This document shows, one piece after another, positions 45,640 to 57,060 of a stretch of 64,000 nt of DNA. A program made the position numbers and the translations under genes. The notes beneath the pieces were generated by a model. It worked only from the letters and a program-made list of their open reading frames with translations. It was not told the DNA's origin and did not search any database. Source of the DNA: Euphorbia lathyris (lineage: Eukaryota > Streptophyta > Magnoliopsida > Malpighiales > Euphorbiaceae); assembly GCF_963576675.1 (NCBI RefSeq), contig NC_088910.1, positions 103,754,807 to 103,818,806 of the forward strand. Reading direction: 5' to 3'. Position 1 is the first letter of the stretch. Every line of letters begins with the position of its first letter.

Positions 45640-46420
45640 CAATCATGCTTGTATCCTCCCATGTAACATCGATGGTAGGCAGGCCGAGCCATTGGATGAG
45701 CAACTGAGGGATAGCCTGGTTGTCAATCACAACATTTCAAGTGTTTAGGACTTTGGCAGGGTGGATAATAAGAGTGTCATCCTTAAGAGGTGGCAAGGTA
45801 GTCAAAACTGGGGTGGAAGGGGTAGGGCCTTTCTTAAGTAAGGAGATGTGAAAAAAAGGGTGAACCCTGCATGTAGGTGGAAGTTGTAGTTTGTATGCTA
45901 CCTTGCCAATTTTTTCCAAATTTTGAAAAGGACCATAATACTTAGCTAAAAATTTGAGGGATTTCTGCAGTGCCACTATGGATTGACGATAGGGTTGTAA
46001 CTTTAAATAGACCCATTCACCAACCCCAAATTCTCTGCCTGTCCTCTTTTTATCAGCTGCCTGCTTCATGTGATTCTGTGCTGATGTGAGGCACTCCTTG
46101 AGCAAATAGGTCATTCTCTGTCTAACTTCTAGCATGTCAGCTACAGATGCAACATGAGATAGAGTACAGGGAAACACTAGTACAGTAGGGGTGAAACCAT
46201 AAAGAGCTTGGAAGGGGGACATGTTGATAGAGCTGTGAAAACTTGAATTATACCAAAATTCAGCTAAACTGAGCTAAGATGAGCCAAGATGCCCACTGTT
46301 TAGGAGCTAGAAAACTCATACTTCTCAAATAGTTTTCCAAACACTGATTTAGCCTTTCCGACTGTCCATCTATCTGAGGGTGATATGAACTGCTATAAAG
46401 CAACAGTGTGCCCAAAAGTT
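45640..46420 (-). pseudogene. gypsy integrase C-terminal part and chromodomain-like tail
   Basis: Continues the integrase after the gap: KLLGTLLLYSSSYHPQIDGQ, ERLNQCLENYLR, then MSPFQALYGFTPTVLVF, GEWVYLKLQPYRQ, LAKYYGPFQNLEKIGKVAYK and RVHPFFHISLLKK. It ends in QWLGLPTIDVTWED, typical of chromovirus integrase tails. Confidence 0.85.
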
Positions 46421-47086
46421 TCATGAAAATGAGGGAACAACCATCTTAGCAAGCTTGGCCAACCTCTAATGGTGATTGTGAGTATGTTGTTTTTATTAAT
46501 GAAGCATGTTTATCTCTGAATGGTTGTTATTAGTATGCTTAAAGAATAGATTAGGATCCAATCTATATTATAGTTACCGAAGATGGCACGACGGTGCTCC
46601 GACGTAACGGAAATTGCTAATCGGCATATGTCGTAGTGGACGGACACGAAAACTACCACATATTGGGGTTTCATTATGAATGCTTCCTGTTGCTTAATGC
46701 TTGTTTGTGAGATTAACGCAAGGACACTTGGTTAGTCTTACTTACTTAGAATCTTTGAAAATGGGACACCGGACCTTAGTGATAAACGAGGGAGAGACCC
46801 GAACCAGGAACTTTATGTATGCTTCTATTAATGAAACGGTTGTTCGAGAAGTTAACTGTTCTGAGTTTGTGCTAATCTTGTTATTTTTATTTTATGCATT
46901 TACTTACTGTTTTATTAGTACAGAAATATCACAAAACCAACCTCAAATATATTTCGCACATTCAAACAGCTGTTTAAGCTAATATTTCACATAACTTCCA
47001 TCTCAATCCATGTGGAATACGAAACTTGGTCTTACCAACACTACACACGACCTAGTACACTTGCTAGCGTCCGTATTAACACACCA
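46421..47086 (+). repeat. 5' LTR of the nested LARD, truncated at its start
   Basis: Matches 50218-50884. About the first 630 bp of the LTR (equivalent to 49589-50217) are missing, together with adjoining gypsy integrase sequence. Confidence 0.85.
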
Positions 47087-47092
47087 AGTTTT

Positions 47093-47110
47093 TGGCGCCG
47101 TTGCCGGGGA
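47093..47110 (+). promoter_or_regulatory. Primer-binding site (tRNA-Asp)
   Basis: TGGCGCCGTTGCCGGGGA, 6 bases after the 5' LTR end, complementary to the 3' end of plant tRNA-Asp. Confidence 0.85.
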
Positions 47111-48266
47111 TCGAAAATGAAAATTTTGTGAAATATATGCTTAAATAGCTGTTCAACCGGTTTGTTCATGGTCTGCTAGATTAGAACAACTGTTTTAGTT
47201 TATGCGCAGAGCTGTGCTACTTATTTTTTCTATTAGATCACGTGACAGGACCTATATAGAAGGATGATAAGAACACTAAAACATGCTAGACGAAGAATGG
47301 AATGAACAAGCAAAGAGGAATATGGTGTTCGCTGCAAACACAAATTGTAGCAAATGTCTTGGAAACCCCAAGCATTCTATCCTTTATTTTAATGCTTTAT
47401 TTCTGTATTTATATTTTGTGTTTTTCATTTTCATTGTAGCCATTGGATTTTGAGATATTTTTTTACCTTTCTTTATTTTCTTAAGGTAAAGTTTAAAAAC
47501 TATTTCCTCAAAATTATAATTTAAGATAAGGTTGGGGATAAGTTTTAAATTTTACTTTGATTTGAAAATTGAGTAGGTGAAGTGTCTTGTAAAAATTTGA
47601 GGAAGGTGAATTGATGTTCTTGATTTATAGTAGGGGTACAATCTTTCATAGAAAAAAAAAAGTAAAAAGCCATCAATTAAATTTTTTTGGCGCACAATCT
47701 TTTGTGATTGGGAAGAGTGTGAAGAAAAAAAAATGAATTTTTCCATCATATTTTTAATTCTCTTTTCTATACTTTTTTTGTGCTATGCTGTTCACCCATG
47801 TTATTATCACTTTTCTTTGTTTTTCTCAGACTGCGCAGCTGTGTAAAAACAAGTGCAATCGGATGTGAACAGTTGTTCCTACTTCTTTAGAGGATTTAAA
47901 CACAGCCCCCCTGTGAAAACAAATGATCAAATTGATGAAGGTGCCCCTATGATGCAGTTGTTGTAGAAGGCGTTGTTGAATCCTCTCCACCCGTTTTGAC
48001 TAAGCAAACTTGTACCTTTCTTTCCAACTGGCTATTCTGTTACCATTACTTACCCATTGGATGATTTTGGTTGTTCGGTTGGCATGTGTAGTTTCTCTTG
48101 TTGCTTCCTGTTTGATAGTTGCATTGGGGACAATGCAAATTTTTAAGTTGGGGGTGGAGAATTACTATTTGATACCGTTGCTTGCTGTTTGCTTACTATG
48201 TCCTCTAATTCCCTTGATGATTGACTTTGTGTTTGGTTTGTCCTCTTTAAGCACCATTTTTCATTT

Positions 48267-48405
48267 TTGTTTCTCTTGGTTGTTCACCTCTTGAATAACT
48301 ATGTGTTCGTTTTTGTTTTTCTTGGTTGTTCGCCTACTGAACAGCTATGTGTTCGTTTTTTTCCTTCTTTCTTGGCTGTTCGCCTCCTGAACAGTTACGT
48401 GTTCA
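48267..48405 (+). repeat. Imperfect tandem repeat (about 50 bp, three copies) in the LARD interior
   Basis: Three copies of a unit around ttcttggttgttcgcctact followed by gaacagctatgtgttcg, at about 48272, 48318 and 48369. Confidence 0.8.
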
Positions 48406-49588
48406 CTTGTGTATATCTATTCATTCTGTCATTTTCTTCCATGCATGCAGTAGTAGCCTATGTAGTATTAATTTACTTATATTTTGATTACTAAGACTAT
48501 TTTGAGTTTGATAATATAGAATTAGAATTTTGAATTGAGTGTCTTAATAAGAATGAAAATCTCCATGTTTGATCACTTTAGCCTATTGCATGTTTACCCC
48601 TCTCAGTGAGACTTGAGCCTTCATTTGCATGTTTATGCAACATTTTTATTGTTGAGTGGGTTTTACATGTTTTAGATTAGATAGGCTTTGCTTTGGTAGC
48701 CCTTGCAACTTGTTTATAGCTGTATGGTATGAAATGACAAAAGCATTAGGTTTAATCAACTGTGCTTTACTGTTGAACACCTGTTCTTAAAGAACATCCA
48801 CTTTTAGAGAACCATGTTGAGCCTAACCTGATTTTTCATATCCTACACACAATATATTCACCAATTATTCATTGAAAATCATTACAATTAAACTCAGGAG
48901 TTGTTTTGAGTAAAATTCTCTAAGCATGATAACTAGCTGTTCGTTGTTGTCCTAAAAACAATTCAAGCATTGTTTTTTCTAATCTTTCCAAAGAAAGAGG
49001 AACAAAATGTTTATCTAAAAAAAACAACAGAATAGCTGCTCTTTTTAAATATATACATGCTTGTAGGACACAGTTGTTTCCTCTAAACGAAATGCATGTT
49101 CATTCAAAAACTCAACAACTGCCTTTCACCCAAAAGTCTTTCACCCCCATATCCTTATACCTTAGCCCAACTTCAACCCTTTCAAGACCTTTAGATCATG
49201 TCATGTCAGTTATGGACTACTTTGTTTGGACCGATTTACAAAATCATAATCTTTCCTCTACTTGCATAGCTGTTTGAGTGCTTAAACACTTAACCTTTAA
49301 ATATCAAACACTATGAATGAGGATGAGTGTTCCCTTAGCAATTGCTTTGTGATCAAATTGCACTTCATGCTATTTGGAGATTTAAATTCTTGTTGACTTA
49401 ATCAGTTTTTAGTTCCTTTTCTTTGACTTAAACTTGGAATAATCTTTGTAATTGAAGCATGAATAAATTTTACTACTTGTGATTTGCTGCTGTGTTTGTT
49501 CTATGTCATATTCTTTGTTTCTCTTCAAATAGTTGTTCTCCGTTCTATTTTGCTTGAGGACAAGCAAATGTCCAAGTTGGGGGTAGTT

Positions 49589-50884
49589 TGATACGAGCAT
49601 ATTGGACAAGATTTATTGGCTAGAACATTCATGAAGAAGAGCATAAAAGACCAAGTTTGTAGCCGAATCCAAGCAAGCAAACAGTTATTCTGACAATACA
49701 GTCAAAGTCAAGCAAACAGTTGAGCAGAAAGATCGAACAGCCTGTTTCCATCCAAGTTCGGGTCAGAAAGTGGGTAAATGGACTTATGCACAGATCCAAC
49801 GTCTGCAAGTATCTATTCTGATAGAACAGCTGTGTGAAAGGATCGAACAGTTGTGCGGAAGGATCGAACAATTGTGCAAAAGTATCGAACAGTTGTTCGC
49901 GGTTCCAATTCGGGTCAAAAAGTGGGTAAACGGGTTGACACGCGGATCTACAAAGGATAAGAGATGAGAAGTGCTATACATCTGTAATCCACCACATGTC
50001 ACCATCCTAACACATGTATGTAATCTAATGGCTAGGAATAATTGTTTTTTCTGATTTAAACAGCCGTTTGACAGTTTTACCCTTTTAACCTAGATGAACT
50101 TTATTTAGTATAAATAGATTCATATTTCTTCTTTGTAAGGAGCCACCATACCATCTTATCAATATATTTCTAGCCTCCATTGAAGGAGCTTCTTTTATGG
50201 TGTTCGAGGCTGTTCCCTCATGAAAATGAGGGAACAACCATCTTAGCAAGATTGGCCAACCTCTAATGGTGATTGTGAGTATGTTGTTTTTATTAATGAA
50301 GCATGTTTATCTCTGAATGATTGTTATTAATATGCTTAAAGAATAGATTAGGATCCAATCTATATTATAGTTACCGAAGATAGCACGACGGTGCTCCGAC
50401 GTAACGGAAATTGCTAATCGGCATATGTCGTAATGGACGGACACGAAAACTACCACATATTGGGGTTTCATTATGAATGCTTCCTGTTGCTTAATGCTTG
50501 TTTGTGAGATTAACGCAAGGACACTTGGTTAGTTTTACTTACTTAGAATCTTTGGAAATGGGACACCGAACCTTAGTGATAAACGAGGGAGAGACCCGAA
50601 CCAGGAACTTTATGTATGCTTCTATTAATGAAACGGCTGTTCGAGCAGTTAACTATTCTGAGTTTGTGCTAATCTTGTTATTTTTATTTTATGCATTTAC
50701 TTACTGTTTTATTAGTACAGAAATATCACAAAACCAACCTCAAATATATTTCGCATATTCGAACAGCTGTTTAAGGTAATATTTCACATAACTTCCATCT
50801 CAATCCACGTGGAATACGACACTTGGTCTTACCAACACTACACACGACCTAGTACACTTGCTAGCATCCGTATTTAACACACCA
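49589..50884 (+). repeat. 3' LTR of the nested LARD
   Basis: Full LTR with a 21-bp tandem array (49822-49905), a TATA-like box (tagtataaatag, about 50108) and an end identical in pattern to the 5' LTR end. Confidence 0.85.
49822..49905 (+). repeat. 21-bp tandem array in the LARD LTR (four copies)
   Basis: Units start at 49822, 49843, 49864 and 49885, each with (t/a)cgaacagttgtgc-like sequence. The last reads gaacagttgttcg, a near palindrome. Confidence 0.9.
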
Positions 50885-53108
50885 CATATGAGACGGGTAT
50901 CACATGAAGCAATCCACGGAGTCACTTGGGATGACATCCTTGGCCCATGAAACACTTGCTGGAGTCGAGCAAGAGTACCTATGATCCCTGAATGCCCCAT
51001 AATAGGTGAATTGTGACAAGCAACAATCAACTTGATTCTCAAATCAGTAGCTGATCCAATGTATATCCTAGTTTTATAGTTAAGAGTACCTTGTGCATAA
51101 GAATAGTGTAAACCAGGTAGAGGGTGAATGGATACCTGCTGGATGAGTTGTAAAGCCTCTTGGTCACCTTCATAGGAAGCAATTATTTCTTCCAACCAAG
51201 TAGGATCTGCCATGGATAAGGCTAGGGAGTGAGAATTTGGAGTTGAGGACTCTTCAAATTGTCTAGACAAGGCATCTGCTAACTTATTCTCCACCCCCTT
51301 CTTGTATTGGATTGTGTAGTCAAGACATAGGAGTTTAGAAACTCCCGTGTGCTGAAGATAGGTGTGAAGTTTCTGCTCCAAGAGGTGCTTGATGCTTTCA
51401 TGATGGTGAAGGTGGCATTCTCCAAGTAATGCCTCCAAGTGGTGCAGGCATGTATAATTGCTAACAATTCCCTCTCATAGGCTGACAATTATTGGTTCCT
51501 TGGGCATAGGGCCTTAGATAAAAAAGGGTATGGGTCTGTTTTCTTGCATTAGGAAAATTCCTATCCCTGTGCCACTAGCATCACATTCCAATGTGAATGG
51601 TTTGGAGAAATCTGGCATTGCAAGCATTGTAGCCCGTGTCATCAGCTGCTTAAGTTGGTTGAAAGCATGTGTAGCTGCATCTGACTAATGAAACTGGTCC
51701 TTCCTCAATAGATCTATCAATAGCCTACTAATAATGCCATAATTCTTAATGAATCTGTGGTAGTAACCAGTGAGTCTCAAGAATCCTCTCAATCCCTTCA
51801 CTGTAGCTGGTTGTGGCCATTGAGCCATGGCTTGAATCTTGATAGGGTATGTTGCTACACCTTCTTTAAAGATAATGTGGCCTAAGTAAGACACTTTGGG
51901 CACCCCAAACTCACACTTAGAAGCCTTGACCAACAGTTGATGATGGGTAAGAAGGTCAAAGACAAGCTGTAAGTGGTGTAGGTGGGTTGAGAGATTAGGA
52001 CTGTATATCAGTATATCATCAAAAAAGACCAACACACATTTTCCAAGATGGGACTTAAAATTAGATTCATGAGAGACTGAAAGGTGGATGGGGCATTGGT
52101 TAGGCCAAATGGCATGACCAGAAATTCAAAATGGCTAGAATGTGTCCTGAAAGCAGTTTTTGCTATATCCTCTTCCTTCATTAGGATTTGATGGTAACTA
52201 GCCCTTAAATCAAGCTTAGTAAATATTTGAGTCCCCTTAAGTTCATCTATCAATTCTTGGATGACTGGAATTGGAAACTTGTCCTTGACAGTGACATTAT
52301 TTAACTCCTTATAATCAATGTAGAACCTCCAAGTGCCATCTTTCTTCTTCACTAGGAGCACTGGAGAAGCAAAAGGGCTGGAACTAGGGTTCCATTTGTC
52401 AGCATTTCATCAACTAACTTTTCAATTTCATTCTTCTGAATGTGAGAGTACCTATATTGGTCTCACCTTAATGGGTTCAGTGTCAGGTTTAAGAGGAATT
52501 GCATGATCCTAAGCCCTGCTAGGGGGTAAGGCATTGGGGGGGTGGGGGTGGGTTGAAATAGGTGATTATATTGAGTCAAGAGTGGCTGTAAAGAAGGATT
52601 AGATTATGGAAAAGGTGCAATGACAGTGGGAGGATCAGCACTATACAATTCCGAGACTGACATTAAGAAAAGTTTGGAAGTACCTCCTTTCCAGCCCTTA
52701 GCAACTAGATGATTAATAGATTTTAATGTCAGCATGCGAAGAGTAATCTCCTCTGCCATACCTTTAAGAGCTAGTTGTTTACTGTCTTTCTGAATTACCA
52801 ACTTATTATCTCCATAATTGAAAGTTACAGGGCTATGGGCTCTCATCCAGTCGACTCCAAGTATTAAATAATACTCACCCAGCTCGAGAACCCTTACAGT
52901 GAATGTGAATCTGGCATGCGGCATGGACCAGGTGCAATTGGTGCATTTGGAGTTGACAGTCAGCTGCAGGTTGCACTTGTTCTAGGGGCAACTTTGCTTC
53001 CTTAGCTAATTTGCTGTCTACAAATTTGTGGGTACTCCTGTTATCAATAATTATCATGATAGTTTGCTTGTTAAAGACCCCTTTGAGCTTAAAAGTACCA
53101 TCCTTCAT
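50885..53108 (-). pseudogene. gypsy protease, RT, RNase H and integrase N-terminus
   Basis: Protease-like IIIDNRSTHKFVDSKLA (53040) departs from the usual D-S/T-G motif. [50 protein letters not shown], and the catalytic [10 protein letters not shown] across a frame change near 52020. RNase H: SAYERELLAIIHA, then a duplicated-frame region and NKLADALSRQFE. Integrase zinc-binding part: HNSPIMGHSG then ASCDTR where CxxC is expected. Sequence stops at the nested LARD. Confidence 0.8.
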
Positions 53109-53452
53109 TCCACCACCAAGAGCATTTAGAGATAACTCTATGTGCTCTGCTTCATCATTCTCTATCTCCTGGATTTCATCCTGAGCATTGAGTTCTTGCC
53201 CCTTCCATCTTCTTCCTTTCCTCTTCCATCTGTATTAAATGTAATCGTTTTTGTGTACACTTGTGACCTGGGAAGCACTTCTCACCACATCTCCAACAGG
53301 CACCAAGTACTCGTTTGATAAGGATATTGTTAGGTTTAGGCTCTGGCAATTTTGAGGCTATAGGGGTTTGGAAGGTATTTGCAAGAGGCTTGGTTTATGT
53401 GTAGGAAAAGGATAATGGGTATGATGTATATTGCTTATTGGGAACATGTGAT

Positions 53453-54360
53453 CTAAAAGTGGGTTTGGGGTTTAAGAAGGTCTACCACATCTTTGATATG
53501 AGTTTCCTCCATCTTAGCTTGCTTAATTGCAGCATATAAATCAGTAGGATGACTTTTTCTAACTCCAGATCTTAGCTTTGGTTTAAGGCCAGTGATAAAA
53601 GAAGAAAGGTAAAATGATTTTGTGTTTTCAAGGTGTACCTTCTCCATTTTTAATTTGACTCCTTCAAATTGATCTTGGTATTCCACCACAGATCCAGTTT
53701 GTTTGAGCTGTGAAAGTTGCTCCACCACATCTGAGACTTCAGTATCCTGGAATCTCCTCTCTACTTTTTCCACAAATTCAGACCAAGAAACGTTTGAATG
53801 ACTTGGTAGCCAATTTCGGAACCATTTCTCAGCCTTGCCCTACAGGAACAACCCTACTAGTTGTGTCTTTCTGGCCGCCTCCACTTCAAACAACTGGAAA
53901 TACTTACTGCACTTGTTGATCCAAAGATCTACATCCGTTCCATCGAAATGGGGTAGATCACATTTGGGTAGAAGTTTGTTATAAGGAGTTGTTCTCGTTT
54001 GAACTTCTTCTAGGGAGGATGGTTTAGGAAAATGCCCCAACATGCCTTTTCTGGGAGTCACTAAGAATGGTGGGAGTATTGTTTATTGAAGAAGAAGCAT
54101 TTGAAAGGCTAGATGAATAACTGAGTTTCAGGATAGCTTGAGATAAGACAATGATGGATTTCTCCAAGGACTGGTGAGAACTTAACTGTTCTTTTCAGGT
54201 ATTATTATACTCTTGAAGGAGAACTTCCATCCGCTGATGTTGAGCATCATACTGATCCTGCATCTTTTCCAGTTTTTCTTCCTGAGATTCAACCTTCTCA
54301 TAGAACTGGGCAGTGAGGTTCTTAATCTACTATTCTAAAGCTTCCATTGTAGCCATGGTG
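53453..54360 (-). pseudogene. gypsy gag
   Basis: Starts MATMEALE then two stops, followed by a coiled-coil-like stretch (EKVESQEEKLEKMQDQYDAQ). Then come TPRKGMLGHFPKP, CDLPHFDGTDVDLWINKCSK and the capsid core (KWFRNWLPSHSNVSWSEFVE, TGLKPKLRSGVRKSHPTDLY). A zinc knuckle (CWRCGEKCFPGHKC) lies just below, at about 53250-53300. Interrupted by frame changes and stops. Confidence 0.8.
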
Positions 54361-54771
54361 GCTGCTCGTGTGTTTTTGGTAAGGGGTTTGACCATACCAA
54401 AATGGAGTGGCCGGAGGAAAGATCTCTGATACCAATGTCAGGTATGAGCCTTGCAGAATAGAATTTTAGAAAGGATTGAGGTTTAGGAATAGAGAGAAGT
54501 CAGAAAAGAGAGGAATGAGTAAGAGAGAGAATAATCATTGATTTCATAATAATGAGTACAATGATGAAATCAATGATGAGATAGGCCTCCCATAAATTGT
54601 ACACCTATGAGATGGCAAAACAGTTACACAAAAAGACAAATAACTGGTACTATTGCTAGTACAGATTCTAACAACCTTGGAAAATAACAGAATAACAGCT
54701 AATACAATCATATCAATATTGATATTAATCTTAATGCTCTCTACGTTTATACGTAACATGTATGCACAAAC

Positions 54772-54855
54772 CTTGCTAAGAGGGTTAATTAACATTCAAC
54801 ATGCCATTATAATCTTGCTAAGAGGGTTAATTAACATTCAACATGCCATTATAAT
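54772..54855 (+). repeat. Perfect 42-bp tandem duplication
   Basis: Two identical copies (54772-54813 and 54814-54855) beginning cttgctaagagggttaatta. Confidence 0.95.
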
Positions 54856-55187
54856 CAAATTTGGAGAAAGCAGTTCTTATTAAAGAATCAATTAAGAATT
54901 CAACTTCTAAATCATGAAACTCAAAATAATCTCATCAAACAAATTAAAAGCAATTAAACTACTTATCATATACTAAGATATCAGTTGGTAACCTCCCACT
55001 CCCAACTTAAAAATTTGCATTGTCCTGATGCAACTAGCAGGAAGAGAGTTAAGGAGATTACCCATACCAGTCGATAACCTACTCAACCAAAACTAGACGG
55101 GAACATGTTAAACAGATTTAGAGAGAGAGTCAAACAATTTTAAGCAAACGGTGATGGGAACGATTCTCCCTCCCCTTCCTCCATCTT

Positions 55188-56107
55188 CTTTGACGCTGAG
55201 GAATAAAATATCAAATCAAAACATTTTACAAACAATCCTGAAAAGATTGCATAAACCATAGCTTAGCTTCAACGCGTTTTAGTGCATTTTGCAGGTGGCA
55301 ATATTACTAAGCTTCAAGAATATATGATCTTCCGTGAAATTCATTGTGAACAAATAGTAGTTCATAGTTACGACATACCTAGTAGAGTGATTGATCTAGA
55401 TGTTTTCAGGAGAATTAGGATTCATTTGTTGGTAATCATAACTTTAAGGATGAACTTTGTTTTTATGGGACAAAAATCTCCTGTAGGCATAAATTAGTTC
55501 AATGCAGTAAGACTTTTTTACATATGATTTGTCCTCCCCATCTATTCTCTAATGTTTGTAAGGAAATGTGATACACCTCAATCCTGCTTATATGCTAATA
55601 GCAAGAATTATAAGCATATAGCAAGAATTGGTATGATCTAAGAAACATGTTTAAATTAGGGGTACGGTAATATGAAATTTGAGAATCTTCAACATTGTAT
55701 AAAATGAAAATTAATAGAACAATTCGATTTATTTAATAAGAAAAAGTAACAATTTAATATTTCACTTAGACCTATCACACACTCTAACTTAACAAAATCG
55801 TACCTTTCACACACAAATTGATGAGTTGACAGTGGCCTGTCATGGGACGTGATTCACATCATATAAGGGGCCTGCAAATCTTCATCTCCTCTTTGTAGTA
55901 TTCTTCAATTTCCATAGTCTATTCCCTGCAACTTTCTTCATTCTCTTTGCATATAAGCTACTGAATCTTACAAGTGTTAGAAGATAATATTGGCCTTAAA
56001 ACCTTATTGACAATAAGTTAAACAAGTTGTATTATTGAATATGTATGTATTATTGAAATACATATTGATCTGGGATAAAACCACTCACAGCTAGAGAATT
56101 TTTCTAA
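55188..56107 (+). pseudogene. Duplicate of the 3' end and 3' flank of the membrane-protein gene
   Basis: Collinear, same-strand match to 21308-21995. It begins within the last coding exon (gctgaggaataaaatatcaa), covers the stop and 3' UTR (gatgaactttgtttttat, tgatttgtcc), and after an unrelated 300-bp stretch (55540-55870) resumes with cttcaatttccatagtct, gtgttagaagataatat and tctgggataaaacca. No upstream exons exist here. Confidence 0.85.
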
Positions 56108-56185
56108 GAAGCAGACTAGAAAACATAATTAGGAAAGGAAGCGAAAACAGTTGAACAAGTGCATTATTTAAATTGAAAAACGAGA

Positions 56186-56998
56186 TTAATCAGTGATCTC
56201 GTCAAGAACCACAACAAGAGCTACTATAAATGCATAATCCACATTTGGATAAACAGTGACGGCAAAGTTGTCTGCATCCAGCATAGCCGTCTTGAGATTG
56301 TGTCCTCTGTGCATCTGCATTCATAATATCATGATCATGTAATTAATTAAGCAATTGAAATGTAAGTAGAATAAATCAGTAGTAGTAATTACTTGTGCAA
56401 TGATGGGTTTGGATTCTCCATCTCCAATAAAAATGGTGCACGATCTCTCCTTCCAGGATCCTTTGACCTTAAAATCAGGATTAAGTTCGGCTTTATTATT
56501 GCCTAAGTAAATATCTAATTGTGTCTTCATTTGGATCATTGATGATTTCTTCACACTAAACAACAGATCCGTTTCCTCTCCACTTTCTCCTCTGTACGCC
56601 ACCCACCTTTTATGAGCACTCATTATCTGAAATTCATTTGTATCTATCAATTAGGATTTGATCTTATCTTCAAATCAGATCTCTGATCCAAAACATTCAT
56701 CAATTCAAAAAAGAGAGAGAAAGAGAGTTGTTCTAACCTTCTCATGGAGAGTGACGAGGATATTATCATTGGCGTCTTTGAGATATCGGCGATCATGCAT
56801 GGTTAAGTGCTTACTTTTGATCTTGAAAATGAGAGTGCCGTTAACATCATGGACGCCAAAATCGTTTTCTCCGAGGCTCAAGATCTTGGTGGAAATAACG
56901 AGGTCGGTAGGGTATTGTGCACAGAATTGGTGATCGATCACCACCACTGGTCTCTCTAGCGGCATGTTAGATGTCATCGCCGGAATTGGGTTGCTCAT
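56186..56998 (-). CDS. LURP-one-related (LOR, DUF567) protein, 3 exons
   Basis: Minus-strand exons 56998-56738, 56626-56393 and 56314-56186; phase-0 introns, 624 nt = 207 aa, normal for LOR proteins. Landmarks: VVVIDHQFCAQYPTDLVIST at the start of the domain, NDFGVHDVNGTLIFKIK, LTMHDRRYLKDANDNILVTL, SAHKRWVAYRGE, GSWKERSCTIFIGDGESKPI, IAQMHRGHNLKTAMLDADNF, AVTVYPNVDYAFIVALVVVL. The family forms a 12-strand beta barrel around a central helix, related to Tubby/scramblase folds. Arabidopsis LURP1 acts in oomycete defence; most members have no known function, and I claim none here. A TATA box lies about 55 bp upstream. The gene is compact and apparently intact. Confidence 0.93.
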
Positions 56999-57050
56999 TC
57001 TTCTTCCACTTGTGTTATCTTGTGCTGTGTATACTGTAACTATACTTCCT

Positions 57051-57060
57051 CCTTATATAG
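57051..57060 (-). promoter_or_regulatory. TATA box of the LOR gene
   Basis: On the minus strand CTATATAAGG, 53-62 bp upstream of the ATG. This implies a short 5' UTR. Confidence 0.6.

Larger units (their letters stand above)
46421..50884 (+). mobile_element. Nested non-coding LTR retrotransposon (LARD type)
   Basis: Inserted in the gypsy integrase. The 3' LTR is 49589-50884 (1296 bp, TGATACGAGC...ACACACCA), preceded by the PPT agttgggggtagtt (49575-49588). The 5' LTR survives only as its last 666 bp (46421-47086). The PBS at 47093-47110 (TGGCGCCGTTGCCGGGGA) matches tRNA-Asp, as in many plant gypsy-related elements. The internal 2.5 kb has no gag or pol, only short frames and conserved-looking motifs (gggacaatgcaaatttttaa, gttgggggtg at 48125-48160). 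The shared 667 bp of the LTRs differs at roughly 18 sites, older than the two copia insertions. Confidence 0.85.
45435..54638 (-). mobile_element. Ty3/gypsy retrotransposon (chromovirus-like), degraded and interrupted
   Basis: Minus strand. LTRs of roughly 200 bp (plus start tgtcaggtatgagcc at 45435 and 54436; other ends about 45629 and 54638). The PBS next to the 5' LTR reads TTGGTATCAGAG on the minus strand (54424-54435). Gene order gag, CCHC, protease, RT, RNase H, integrase, chromodomain-like tail is that of gypsy. A LARD-family element (46421-50884) interrupts the integrase, with about 400 bp of integrase core missing at the junction. Many frameshifts and stops; clearly old. No clean target duplication found. 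Confidence 0.85.
44345..55140 (-). mobile_element. Minus-strand LARD-family copy, split by a gypsy element
   Basis: 44345-45434 and 54642-55140 are collinear, inverted matches to the nested LARD at 46421-50884. The LTR start (minus TGATGTGAGCATATTTGACA, ending plus 44542) with its PPT (agttacccctaact complement, 44543-44556) matches 49575-49610. 45390-45425 matches about 48625-48660. The right half matches 48440-48600 and 48110-48160 (gacaatgcaaatttttaagt). Matching segments appear in the order expected if the gypsy element inserted into this copy. No coding potential. The far LTR was not found. Confidence 0.65.

Noticed and set aside
48010..48494. Leu/Phe/Val-rich open frames inside the LARD
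   Set aside because: Composition reflects T-rich DNA and tandem repeats; no retroviral or host domain can be recognised.
46701..50779. Two similar 93-codon frames (46701-46982, 50498-50779)
   Set aside because: They are the same LTR sequence read twice; the similarity is due to LTR identity, not to a conserved protein.
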